Shown: positions 34,130 to 45,558, counted from the stretch's first letter. The stretch: DNA of 64,000 nucleotides from Plutella xylostella (GCF_932276165.1 NC_063992.1:5838001-5902000), one strand, 5' to 3'. Program-made: numbers and translations. The notes: a model not told the origin generated them from the letters alone.

Positions 34130-35371
34130 ATGATGTGGACTGGAGTAGTAATTTTTGCCTTTTATCAAATACTCCATGTCTCTTCAATACCACCATTGCT
34201 CAGTTCTGCCGTATCCGAGATCGGACCGGCCGTGCAGAAAGCTATTTCCAACGAGGATGCCAGGCTCAACTTCACTGCGCTCGCGGGGAAGTATGGGTAC
34301 CCGACGGAGACACACACGGTCGTGACCGAGGACGGGTACATCCTCACTGTGTTCCGCCTGGGGCGCGCGGGGGCGGCGGGGTGCGCGGGGGGCGCGCGGC
34401 CGCCGCTGCTGCTGGTGCACGGCCTGTTAGACAGCTCCGACACGTACATAGTTGCGGGCCCCGGCGTGGGCCTCGGCTATGTGCTAGCCGACGCCGGCCA
34501 CGACGTGTGGTGCCTCAACCACCGCGGCAACCGCTACTCGCGCCGCCACGTCACCCTCGACCCTGACGCGGACAATCAGTACTGGAACTTCACTCGCGAC
34601 GAGCACGGCGCGCGAGACCTGCCCGCCGTCGTCGACTACATGATCGACGTCACAGGCTCCGTCACAATTAACTACATCGGACACTCGCAGGGCACCACCG
34701 ACTTCTTCATCCTCAATTCCGCGCGCCCTGAGTATAACTGCAAGTTCAACCTGGCCATCTGCCTCGCGCCCGTGGCGTGGCTTCACCACATCGCCACCGA
34801 ATCGCTTCAGACTTTAGCCAAGATCGGGCCAGAAATCAAATTAGCTGCGGATGTAGCGGGTTTAAAAGAGTTTGGGGCTCACGGTAAATTGACCAATATA
34901 GCGGCTTTAGGTGGCTGCGAGCTTTCGCCGAATGCTTTGTGCGATGCAGTGATAAATGAGTTGACGGGTTCGCATGCGGAGCGAATAGGTGCGAATACGT
35001 TGGCGACGGCGCTGGGGCATTACCCGGCGGGCACGTCCTTGAAGAGCCTTCTCGGGTACGGACAGGGGGTGAACGTGGACTCGTTCTCGCGGTTCGACCA
35101 CGGGGAGGCGGGGAACCTGGCGGCGTACGGCTCGTGTGCCGCTCCGCAGTACGACGTGCGTCGCGTGAGTGCTCCCGTGGCGCTTATTTGCGCGGACGGC
35201 GACAAGCTGTCGGTGCGGCGCGACGTGGCGAGACTCCTGCATCGACTGCCCAACGTCGTCGCCTTTCATCTCATACCGGACCCAGACTGGGGACACGTCG
35301 ACTACGTCTGGGGCGACAGGATCCCCACTGTGCTCATGCCGAAAATACATGAGTATTTAAATAATTATTAA
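34130..35371 (+). CDS. Acid-lipase-family lipase (lipase 2), intronless
   Basis: A 413-residue paralogue of lipase 1 with the same plan: signal peptide (MMWTGVVIFAFYQILHV), KYGYPTETH, VTEDGYIL, LLVHGLLDSSD, DVWCLNHRGNRYSR, nucleophile elbow YIGHSQGTTDFF, Asp in ICADGDKL and His in WGHVDYVWGD. All three triad residues are present, so it should be active. Expected role: hydrolysis of acyl esters, secreted or lysosomal. It is far more GC-rich than lipase 1, especially the alanine/glycine-rich insertion AGAAGCAGGARPP before the HG motif. It has no introns. The start was chosen at 34130 because the core promoter lies just upstream; a second ATG follows at once. It starts 0.4 kb after XPF. Confidence 0.95.
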   Translation: MMWTGVVIFAFYQILHVSSIPPLLSSAVSEIGPAVQKAISNEDARLNFTALAGKYGYPTETHTVVTEDGYILTVFRLGRAGAAGCAGGARPPLLLVHGLLDSSDTYIVAGPGVGLGYVLADAGHDVWCLNHRGNRYSRRHVTLDPDADNQYWNFTRDEHGARDLPAVVDYMIDVTGSVTINYIGHSQGTTDFFILNSARPEYNCKFNLAICLAPVAWLHHIATESLQTLAKIGPEIKLAADVAGLKEFGAHGKLTNIAALGGCELSPNALCDAVINELTGSHAERIGANTLATALGHYPAGTSLKSLLGYGQGVNVDSFSRFDHGEAGNLAAYGSCAAPQYDVRRVSAPVALICADGDKLSVRRDVARLLHRLPNVVAFHLIPDPDWGHVDYVWGDRIPTVLMPKIHEYLNNY

Positions 35372-37400
35372 AACTGTTGGAAATGAGAAAGTGTTTGTTA
35401 TTATTTTTGCAAGCTGGAAATGTTGTCCGTATTATACTTACTTACCTACCTATTTATATCATATTTTAGATTGGATCATGTCACGAAAATTAGCTACCAT
35501 AACTAAATAATTCAGAAAGAAGAGTCGTAAGGGTGTTACAATAACAGAGTCCTATTAATTTACAGAAATGTTTATTTTTTTAGATCACAGATGACATTTT
35601 ACAAAAAACCGTGTAAGACAATTACAGTTAGGATCTTATTTAATTTGTCTAATTAAATACCTATCGAATATGATTAAGTCCTATGTGTGACTGAAGGGAT
35701 TCAACGCCAAGGACCTAAAAACAAATGTTAAGCATTTAATATAGGAGGTCAGAAGATAACACATCAGCCGTTCCGGCAATACACACACAAAATGTGTCGT
35801 AATTTATCTGTTAAGTTATGCAAAAACTGTACCTACTGTAATACGAATGTTACGGAAAGTTTTGTCATAAGTAGGTACCTAGGACTTAGCTACCTATAAT
35901 GTATTTTTCCAACATCTGTGGTTGGAAACGTATTAAGTAATCCTTGTTTTGTGTTGGTATGAATAAGGTAGGTAGGTTGGTACAGTAGACTATATAAATA
36001 TTTATAGGTACCTAAGTACACTTTTCTACTTTGTCAAAATACAGCGTGAAAAAGATAGATGATGCAGGAAGACCAACTGTTAGGCTGACCACAAACGGAC
36101 TGAAGTCGAACGTATAACTGCATACAGTTGAATAAAGCATCTGCATGCAGTTGCTGAATACAGTTCATATGTGGTCAGACTTACAGCTAGAGGTAAACTG
36201 CCTTAGGAGACTATCAATATGCTAGAATATCTATTTATACCAACTTACATAAGTTGGTACAAACAATAAATTATACATCAGGAAATAAATAAATTGTTTC
36301 AATGAATGGTACAACAGAACTAGTGACTTCATTTGTTAGTATTTTAATTATAACAGTTGGTTTATCTATAACATTTCTAAAATCAAGGGATCATAAACAG
36401 CGATTAAATCATTGAACATATTAGGGTTAACACAAGGAATCTTCATCTTTCTACCGCAGTTCGTTTCCAAATATTTGGGTCGATAGGTTTTATCATAATT
36501 AGATTAGGATGAGTAGTCTATTGGTCGGAGAACCATCTTCGAATATTTAGCGGAGCATTCGCCTGGCAACCCTCGCGACGAAGCGGTGAATTACATTCGA
36601 CTCTACAAAGACAGGATATACTTAGCTGTAGCCATGGATTCATCGGGTATCGGATGATTGAAATGCTGTATCCTAATGAATGTGATGCTATACATATACT
36701 TCTTAATATTTGTTCCAACCTACTACATATACATATCCTACCTTCACTGTCCCATATATTTTTCCTTTGTACCTAAACCATAACTAACACAGTTCGGATA
36801 GCATCTAATTTCAGTAAAACAAGACATGACATAAATAGGTACTGACTTTATTTGTGAGTAAACATAAATAATCACTAGGTATACGACACCTCATCATCAC
36901 GTCCTATCTTTAAATCCCTTCAGGATATTCAAACAAGAAACCACAGCGTATAAATGTACTACAAAATTAAACCCTAAATCTTTCTACAACATTTCAGTTC
37001 TACGTCTATTTATTCTCCAACCGTTGTCGCAAGACTGTCTTCGCGTATTGATAGAGGAGGATCCTCCTGGCAATCCTTGCGAAACGAGGCCGGGAGCTGG
37101 CGCCCGCCTCTACAATGAACACAGGACATAGCTGAATCCAGCACTTCTAACTTTAATCTCATAATAAACAATTAATCGAATGCAGGACGTTAATTCATCA
37201 GCCATTACAGCATATCAGAATAGCCATAAAACCAACTAGTCCGCTGCCTAAAGTCATTGGAATAAGAAGTCTATCAACATAGATAAAACGTGCCTAACTC
37301 AATTAAATGGTGGATAGATAAAAGTAGGTAAGGTTACTACACTAACATAATAGAATAGCAATATCTTCCAGATTTGAGCTTAGATATTAAAGGAAGATGG
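35372..37400. other. Intergenic DNA between lipase 2 and the methyltransferase
   Basis: AT-rich with no supported gene; the two genes converge here, so it holds both 3' UTRs. A 107-bp inverted-repeat element lies at 36,079-36,185. The remainder is rich in short taggtacctac-type simple motifs. Confidence 0.6.
36079..36185. mobile_element. 107-bp MITE-like element
   Basis: The left end, tgttaggctgaccacaaacg, pairs with the right end, atgtggtcagacttaca, as imperfect inverted repeats. The centre holds a palindromic ctgcatgcag. No clear target duplication. Confidence 0.65.
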
Positions 37401-39540
37401 CTAGTCGTCTTCGTCATCCGAATCGTAATCTGTAGATTGTTATTGTGTTATAATATAATATAACCTATTGAATTAAATATGCCCTATTGATTGAACATAA
37501 AGATAAGTTAGGTAAGAGCCAGTAAGAGCTACTTAGCTACGGTTCCTCTTTCCTCGATATTATTAGGATTAAATTATTAGTGCAACGACTTTTCCATCTT
37601 AATGTTTTTATTACCCACAATATTTACATAAGAAACATTTAAATGTATAGTTAGTTCGACTCTGTTTTTTTGCAAGGTTCTACATAGCCGCAGTGGCACG
37701 ACCGCGTGGCTGTATGCTAAACCTTCAATGAAGGCAAATGAAGCTCCAAACTGTGACCAACAGCACAATCTTTCCATATTTATTTCCACCTTACCTAACC
37801 TTAGCATGAATGACAATGTGATGACATTCCTAACGTGACTTACGTAGTTGGTTATCCTTATCCGTGAGGGGGACAAAGACCACACTCATGAGTTTCTTCA
37901 GCGTCGTGGTGCCATCCATAGCTTTGTCGATCTGTAAGCAATCAACACGTTTATAGAACATTGAGTGTATTCGGAAATATCGTAACATACAGGGTTTTCC
38001 TGAATTTTTAGTAAAAACGAATTCTACAGTTGTAGATGGCGCTAGTAATAGTGTAGAGGATAAGGGGGGGGGGGTTGTACAGTCTCTAATGAAGAAAGAA
38101 AACTGATATATGGATATTTTTAGTGTGGATATTTTTATAATAAGATTGAGGAATAATTTTTGTGATTCATGTAAGTGGGACCATTGCCATTGTTTTTAAC
38201 ATTACCTGTGTCAGAATTTGCTCCCCATCTCTGGGCCCCACTGGTACAACGAGTCGACCACCATTCTTCAATTGTTCAATTAACTGGAAAGAGAAAGTTC
38301 AAATATTGTTCAAAGATTTAATAAATAAGGGATTTTTTTACTGTAAGACTGCAGTATCTTCTTTTAATTAGGTATTCAGTTCTTTATCTTAATTGTACAT
38401 AAATATCTAATAGACTACTTTGTATTTGTAGCTGATGTGTTAGAAGAATGAATATTTAACTTACAGCTTCAGGTATTGTAGGTGCAGCGGCTCCAACATG
38501 GATGGCACTGTATGGAGCACCCTCGGGATAACCCAGCCTGCCATCACCAACTGGAATAATAACCATAAGTTTCAACATAAGTACCAAGCACATCTGTCTA
38601 GCTAGACTATAATTTATTTTATTTTTTGTAATCTGTTTAACAAGCAATCGGTCCTGAGCCTGAGTGACCATAAGCTGTTGTTTGGAGTGTGTTTATAGCA
38701 TTTTAGGCACTCCCTCCCATCGTTGGGTTGCCTTCTTATTCTACTAGACTATAAAATAAATATAAATATTATTTTAGGCTAATCTGAAATTTCTCAATAA
38801 CGATTCATTTAAGCTACAACATTGAAATGCTTACCAACTATTTTAACTCTATTACTCTTGAGGTAGTCAGGCTTGTCAGCATTAAGATTGTTAACTGAAA
38901 GTGTGACTAGTTCTGGTATATGCTCTATGCCGATCACTTGCCCAGTTTCATTCACCATATTGGCTATGCAGGCCACAAGGTAGCCGGATCCTGATCCCAC
39001 ATCTAAGGCCTTTTCACCCGGGAGGAGGTGGTCCTTCAATTGTTCTAAGGCCAGTGCATGCTGTGGAGAAAAGAAAGTTCAAAAGTTTTAGATCCAATAT
39101 TGATTTTATTGTCTATGTTTATTGTGTATGGCATTGTGTATGCTTAAATAAAATTGTTTATTGAATGAAGAAATAAATGCAATTTAATCTCCTCTTACCA
39201 TATGGGGTGCACTAATCGTGGCAGAGTATCCAATAGACTGGGGAGCATCAACATAAGGAGAATTTGGACAATAATGAGCACGGTCCACAGCTAACATAGC
39301 ATTATACACACTGTCTGATTTTATAATACCATTAGCTGAAACAAAATAAGTAAATATTCAAAACTTAGTGCAGCTGAGATCACCAATCATCGTATAACAT
39401 TAATCTATCCACTTACCTTTAAGATTTCTGACCATGTCAGCGTTGTTAGTGCCATGGCTTCTCCAAGCCATTCTGGCCAGTAACAGTGTTGCTGAAAGGA
39501 AAACCAGTGTACCACAATTAGGTCTTAAAAGACTATTCAT
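37401..39540 (-). CDS. PCMT1: Protein-L-isoaspartate O-methyltransferase
   Basis: A repair enzyme that methylates isoaspartyl residues in aged proteins using S-adenosylmethionine. Seven exons on the minus strand: 39417-39540, 39199-39335, 38835-39060, 38465-38550, 38206-38283, 37844-37931, 37401-37429; 255 residues. Visible are AWRSHGTNNADMVRNLK, the substrate-loop region SPYVDAPQSIGYSATISAPHM, the SAM motif ALDVGSGSGYLVAC, GDGRLGYPEGAPYSAIHVGAAAP and LVVPVGPRDGEQ. It carries about 23 extra N-terminal residues, hydrophobic (GTLVFLSATLLLA), before the usual MAWRSHG start; this could be a signal-anchor, or translation may begin at the internal ATG. The last short exon gives an acidic tail, YDSDDEDD. 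If the exon 6 donor is not used, the protein would instead end in LRKSR soon after. PCMT1 is the orthologue name in mammals (Pcmt in flies). Confidence 0.92.
38030..38080. repeat. Short repeat with poly(G) tract in methyltransferase intron
   Basis: The string ctacagttgtagatggcgct followed by an uninterrupted G run at about 38,066-38,076. It is probably the debris of a transposon; family unknown. Confidence 0.35.
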
Positions 39541-40954
39541 AAAATACTCCGAACCGGGAAACAAATTTATTGTAATCGAAATTTCTCAGTGTTTTTGTTA
39601 TTTTTTTGGACTATGATCTTTGCCTTGACACTTCTTGACAGGACATTGACAGATCATTTGACAATTGAACGTAGTGACAGTTGCCTTGATTTGACAGCTG
39701 GAATTAGATTTTTTTTCTGAACGTGTACAGTTTTATGCAAGTTCTATGCAAGGTAAAATAACTTGGAGAGACCTACCAATTTGTAATAATTTTATTAGAA
39801 CGAATCTATCTCAATACAAAGGTTTAATTTTAATTTGATTTATGTTTCTAAATCCATCAGTGTATTAATGAATAAAAAAAATCCTACACTTCTAAGAAGT
39901 TCGTTCGGAAAGAAAAGTGATAGTGAGTTACTTCCTCCCATTTTGCTAACAGATGGCAGCGTAATCAGCCGTCATGAGAACTAGGTCGAGAGAAATATTT
40001 CATGATCAAGTTTTAACGCTATTTTAGAATTGTACGATTCAATTATTATAGAAATTACAGTTAACTAATCGTAATATTATGGTACTTTTTATCGCATAAC
40101 TCACAAACCCTTAAAACGTCGGCAGAAGTAAAGGTAAGTTGTTTTTATCTCATTGGTTCTCATTGCCATATTTCATCAATTTTAGCTAACGTATGCATAA
40201 TAAAATTACTGTCCCTCTTGTATTTACACTAAAGGAATGGTATTATATCGATTGAACGTCAATATTTGGTGATTTCAGCTAAATATCACCATAATGTGGC
40301 ACCTATAAATTCTCATAATCAGTGGTATTAATACCTGCCTATTTAAATGTAGATAACACCTTGGCTGTAAGACCCACATCATAATAATTGATCCAGTCTA
40401 GATTATTAATGTTACTCAATAAATGTATGTGTTTTAGGTCAGTATATTTTAAAATCTTTGATATAAAAAACACAAGTTTAGTGGTCCATGTCTACTTAAA
40501 ATGAAGTGACTCTTTGGATATTTTAAAAGGTCAAGTCAGATGTTCAGTAGATACTCCGCAATAAATTAGAATTATTCATTATATCAGTGTAACTGCTTAT
40601 AATCAGGCTTTAAACCTGTACATTCAAACATCATTAGTTCATTTTGGATAATCCATGCTTAAATGTGAAAGTATCAGTACCAAATAGCAACACCATGCAA
40701 TTGTTATTGTACTTATATACTTGCTTTTAATACAAATGATCCTAAAATCTTCATTGGAACCCCTTTTGGGGTTGTATAAGGGATCTTGCACTTTATGTCA
40801 GCATCATTGCAATGGTTGCAAACAAGCTGTTCATAGTATGGATCATAATCATCATATTTCCAATCCTACTGTCATAAATTTGATTACATTTTAAATTATA
40901 ATCAAATATGTTTCATTTTCCAGGTGACTTATGGGGCACTAGCCGTGAGTAAAA
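39541..40954. promoter_or_regulatory. Probable shared promoter of methyltransferase and EAF
   Basis: The methyltransferase starts leftwards at 39,540 and the EAF coding region starts rightwards at 40,955. A likely EAF noncoding first exon ends at about 40,134 (agtaaag before gtaagttg), with its acceptor at 40,921-40,923. The two 5' ends are then within roughly 0.5 kb, suggesting a bidirectional promoter. No TATA box is evident, as usual for such genes. Confidence 0.5.
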
Positions 40955-43900
40955 ATGGCTGACAAGCACAGTTTGAACTATGATGTGAGAGAGCTCAAAT
41001 TAGGTGCCAGCTTCACCAACAATAAGGCGTCACAATACCATACCATTAAATGTAAGTAATCTATAGTAGAATACTACTAGTAGTAGTAGAATCATATTAG
41101 TAGAAAATATGTGATGTGCAGACAAACATAATCTGAACCATTAAAGATGCATAAAACAACACTGGTCAGTCCTAATTTATTAAATTAAAAATATAGTGTA
41201 ATTTATGAATTATTTGCAAAACAGCAAGAGTAAAGAGAGTAGTAGGTACTGCAAATAAAACAAAAAACTTACTAAAAAGAAAACCACATCTACTCATTGT
41301 TCTTAAGAATTTGTTCGCATGTTATACTACTTCTTATCTTCCACTTATCACTTTGCTGCAATAAGGGTATGGACACACAATTGTTACCTAAATGATTATG
41401 GAAAAACTTATTTATTTATAAAGTACAGGTAAAAATAAATTAGTAGGTTTAAAAATAAAAATATATTAAGTGATGAAATGAAATCATTGAATGTATTTGT
41501 TATAAATAATTCATACAGTAACATTTCTCTACTTCATTCTTTATATGGCTTAAATCTGCATTGGTCCTAAAATTTGTAATTAATATCAGCATTCTCAAGC
41601 ATGGTATTGTATACAGTGTTCGTAGTTAGGTTTGGTGCAAGTTCTTTAAAATACATACATATTTTACAGATGATTTCAAACCCGCTTCAGTGGATGTTAA
41701 CAAGATGGCGACGGTGGATGTTGGCACTAATAATCAAGTGACAGTCACAGTGCCACACTTAGGTAAGGACCGATTGACTATACTCTTTCTTCACGACTTC
41801 TATCACCATCCCTTCGATTACAGGACTTTGTCACAATGAAGTCAAAATTGAATAACTCTCTGGACAGGTGTGTCATCTCCTGGTACCAATGTGCTAAAAA
41901 TGTCATGTATATTGTATGTTTATATTCTTACGTCAAGCCAGTAACAACTCAACATCATGTCTATCAATTCATCTATAGCTTAATAACGCACACGAGTACT
42001 CCATGCATGCCAAATCCACAAGACGAGCCTTAATTAGCTCCAATTTCGCCATAGTCGGTTAGATCGTAACCAGAGATTGGTTCATCAATTATACGTCATC
42101 TCCATATAAAATTCTTGACAGATGTGTCTAAAGTCAACCAATAATCCCTGGTTATGCTCTAACCCACTATGGTGAAATTGGCACTTAGTGTGTTAAGAAG
42201 TGTCAGAAACCATGGAGGATGACAAGCCAATTTCGTATTGGACCCAAAAAGTTCCAATTCCCAATCCCTAAGGGTGACATACACCAAAGTATTAAATCTA
42301 GATTTAGTGTCTAATCTCGATTTAAGAAACGTCAGTCCATATAAATTTATGGCACAAATCTACATTTAATATGTTGGTGCAAGTGGCCCTTAATCTAAAT
42401 TAGTTCCACCAATTACCACCAGATGGCGCGGGGGTGCCGCACACAGTGTTCAAGGGCAGCCAGCGGCCCTACACCAAGGAGTGCGTGCTCATCATCGACC
42501 GCGTCACCGGCGAGATCACCCTCGAGAAGCTCTCCAGCAATATACAAGTTAAAAAGACGAGGTTCGTTTGTTTTTCTTCTTATTGTGTAGGTGACAGACA
42601 CAAAAGCTACACTAGAGTTTACCATTATGGTGAAAGGATTGGCAAGTCAGACTAGCGACATTCAGTCTCTGTCTGCCCAGGGTGTAATATACATGATGTA
42701 ATGTACACTAGCCTTATCACTAAAAGCGATCTTTTACAGGCAACTTTCCGTAAAAGGAACAAAAGAAAGAAACAAAAGCACAATACCCACGAGCTATTCC
42801 ATAACTTTCATACCCTATCTTATTACAGACAAGAGTCAGCTCAGAAGGCGCGGCCGTTGACCCCGGTGACGTCAGAGCTGACCAACACCACGCAGCGGTC
42901 CACGTCCCGGACGCGGGTCGCCACCAACAAGCGGGGGACCTCACACACGAGCGCGCTTGCCGGTAATCATGCTATATATTACACTTGTAGGATACAAGAT
43001 TTTTCACTGAAATAATACGGTTTTCGTATCATAATGTCACCCTTTAAGATCCGTTTCTCAAGATGTAGATACCTCTCGCTAACCTATTTTCAATTGTTTT
43101 ACGGGGTTTAAAAAAAGGGTATGGTTAGCCGAAAGGGAGTGACTCAGGGTCTGATTCTTTACTATTTTAGTTCTATGCACTGCAAAAAATCAAAAGCGAA
43201 ACAAAAATGTTGCTTTAAATATCTAGTTTTTAATTCACGAATTAAATGTCGTCGGATAAAAAAATACCTGAAAATTCGTTTCCTTTCGGCTTTCTACACC
43301 ACTTCAGTTGACTCATTTTTCTTATATACTTACTACTTTGGCAACACCCTCTCGAACTTTTCCTCCACTAAGAATTTTTCATCAACCACTACATTATTAT
43401 TCACAGCGGGCCCGGGCGCCCCGCAGGCGGCGTCCAGCGCCCCCCGCTACGGCTCCGGCGCGGTGCAGAAGACGCCGCCCAACATGGTGCGCTCCCCGCC
43501 GAGGCAGAAGACCTCGCCGCCGCAGGCTCCTGGGTAAGTGATATTATTGTACTGGCTGTAATGTGTGTGGATGTGGATGTGAAGCTTTGGTTTCTAAAAG
43601 GCATGACCAAAAAGGGCGTACAACGCGACTGTAGCGCGCAGCATTCGTAAGACACAATTTCTGCCGTGCTTTGTCTAGCTAGAGAGAGAAATACGGACCA
43701 AGCGCTTGTACGGTCAGCTTCATTAGTAGCAAGACACTCTTGTACCTTTTCAACCTAACAAACCATAATTGTTTGAATGAGCTGAGAGACTTGAGAGGCG
43801 GTTTATGAGTTTGAAAAGGTACAAAAGTGTCCAGCTACTTATAAAACTGAGTGTACAATCAGCGCTCGAATGCCCCGCTACGGTGACGCGGTGCAGAAGA

Positions 43901-45558
43901 CGCCGCCCAACATGGTGCGCTCCCCGCCCAGACAGAAGACCTCGCCGCCGCAGGCTCCTGGGTATGTAATGTTATTATACTGGCTGTAATGTGTTTGAGG
44001 CTTTGGTTTCTAAAAGGCATGACCAAACAGGGCGTGCGACGCGTCTGCAGCACATAGCATTCGTATAGGACGCAATTTCTGCCGCGCTTTCTATGGCTAG
44101 ACGTGGAGAAACACACATGCGGCGCTTGAATAATCAGAGTTTGAATCTGAGTATTCTTTGGTCAAGCCCTAACGGTGTGCGGTCAGCATAGAGCGGTGCT
44201 AGAATGTTCTATCGTAATTTATCGTACATTAACATCAGGTGTATTGTGTCTATGACAAAGTAACTTGAACCTTCTCAGAGTTACAATGATTGAATTTAAA
44301 TACCTGCGGTACATAAACATTAATATCTTGTGCTACGATTACATAAGCAATCATCTCTTTGTTTGTTGAATAAGGAACATCGGCAGCTAACACAATCTAA
44401 CATATAAATTAATTTATATGCAAAATTACTGTCACCCGTTCTCACCTTCCATTAAACCCTCCACAGTTGGTCAGCGGGCGGCAACAGCACGCTAGCGTCT
44501 CTACCAATGATAGGCTTCGACGAGGCGCCGGCGCCCGCGCCCCCGCCCCCGCCGCACAACGGGTACACCCCCGCGCCCCCCGCACCCCCGCGAGCGCCCG
44601 AGCGAAGGGAGCCAGAGCGACGGGAGCAAGAACGAAGGGAGCAAGAGCGGAGGGAAGAGAAAGTGTACCAGGAGCGAATGCCGCCTGTCGATAGGAGTCA
44701 GCCGATGATGCGGTCCGACCTCGGGAACTCTGTGGTGAGTGTTTATACGGAAATTAAATATTTGCTTAAAATGTGCTTTTATATTTTTTATCTAAGTACA
44801 TGATTTGATATTGTAGAGCGCGGACAATGTATGCGCTTTTTTCAGATTTTATGACTGTGACCCGACAGTTTTAGGGTGACTTGCACCAAACAGTTAATTA
44901 TATTGAAATCTATTGCTCCCTTAATCTGACGGTATAATGTCAGAGCAAGAGATCGTAGATTTAATATTCGTTAACTTTTTGGTGGCTCCTTAGTCTTATT
45001 TATTTTAACATAACACCCTACATTATGTGTGTAGTATATTATGGAAATAAACAATTCCACATTCGTGTCCACAGACTCACGGCGTAGCGGATCAGAGCTC
45101 GTCGAGTTCCTCAAGTGACAGCGGCAGCGACTCCGGCAGTGACAGCGATAGCGACGACAACGACGCGCCCGCGCCGCCGCCGACTGTGCCTAATGGTAAG
45201 GGTGGTAGGGTCTCATTTAGCTTGGCAGTGAAAAAACTTGGAAGTAGTGATTGCTGAACACAACAAAAATATGCAGAAACATATGGCACATATTGTAGAA
45301 TTATGTGGATTTACCTTCTCCACTTTATTTCAATATCAGTGGCATGTGCAGTCTGTGGCAAATAAATCTAACCGCTTTCAGAGCGACTGCTACCTTAGAG
45401 GAGACAGGCTTCTTTTACCCCAGATTTATATTAGGTTCTGTGCTACTATTGTATTGTTATTAAAAGTACTGTCCACTTTTTCAGGTGCAGCCCCGCTACC
45501 GACAGACGTGCTAAACGACGACCTCTGCCTCTCGGAGTCGGGCTCCGACAGCGACTGA
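40955..45558 (+). CDS. EAF: ELL-associated factor EAF
   Basis: A nuclear transcription elongation factor that binds ELL and joins the super/little elongation complexes. Coding exons: 40955-41051, 41670-41762, 42423-42561, 42829-42962, 43407-43533, 43863-43961 (duplicated cassette), 44467-44734, 45075-45195, 45485-45558; 383 residues, or 350 without the cassette. The conserved N-terminal domain runs over exons 1-3 (REYKLG-type REL-KLGASF, YHTIKYDFKP, PHTVFKGSQRPYTKECVLIIDR, TGEITLEKLSSNIQVKKTR). Then come a Ser/Thr/Pro linker, a proline stretch, an RRE-rich charged helix (PERREQERREQERRE) and a Ser/Asp acidic run (SSSSSSSDSGSDSGSDSDSDD), the typical transactivation tail. A 3' UTR of up to 2.6 kb may follow, with AATAAA at about 48,197. 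Introns carry several MITEs. Confidence 0.95.
42037..42184. mobile_element. 148-bp MITE with TTA target duplication
   Basis: The left end, gctccaatttcgccatagt, pairs with the right end, actatggtgaaattggcac. Both sides are flanked by TTA (42034-42036 and 42185-42187). The inverted ends extend over about 45 bp. The 3-bp duplication suggests PIF/Harbinger-type movement. It lies in EAF intron 2. Confidence 0.8.
42272..42390. mobile_element. MITE with 'gggtgac...caccaa' ends
   Basis: The left end, gggtgacatacaccaa, pairs with the right end, ttggtgcaagtggccct. It is flanked by TAA on both sides. It is related to 44,874-44,989 and more distantly to 56,075-56,190. It lies 87 bp after the preceding MITE and 32 bp before EAF exon 3. 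Confidence 0.75.
43134..43190 (+). repeat. Dispersed repeat B fragment in EAF intron
   Basis: The order agccgaaagggagtgactca then gattctttactattttagttctatg parallels the reverse complement of 29,684-29,790. Old and partial. Confidence 0.45.
43444..44110 (+). repeat. Tandem duplication covering an EAF exon and its 3' intron flank
   Basis: The exon part gcggtgcagaagacgccgcc through caggctcctgg and about 150 bp of following intron (actggctgtaatgtgt, tttggtttctaaaaggcat) occur twice. The donors are 428 bp apart (43534 and 43962). Between the copies sits an inverted-repeat element at about 43,716-43,848. Confidence 0.93.
43716..43848. mobile_element. Inverted-repeat element between duplicated EAF exons
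   Basis: The left end, agcttcattagtagcaagac, continues into acactcttgtaccttttcaa, and pairs with ttgaaaaggtacaaaagtgt plus ccagctacttataaaact. The arms are about 40 bp and imperfect. The acceptor of the second exon copy (43861-43862) lies 13 bp beyond its right end. Confidence 0.75.
44874..44989. mobile_element. 116-bp MITE with TTA target duplication
   Basis: The left end, gggtgacttgcaccaaacag, pairs with the right end, ctttttggtggctcc; both flanks are TTA (44871-44873 and 44990-44992). It belongs to the gggtgac family and lies 85 bp before EAF exon 8. Confidence 0.75.

Noticed and set aside
37827..37843. Methyltransferase ending at LRKSR as the main form
   Set aside because: A consensus donor and a matching acceptor with in-frame terminal exon exist at 37844 and 37429, so the spliced end is preferred; kept as a finding.
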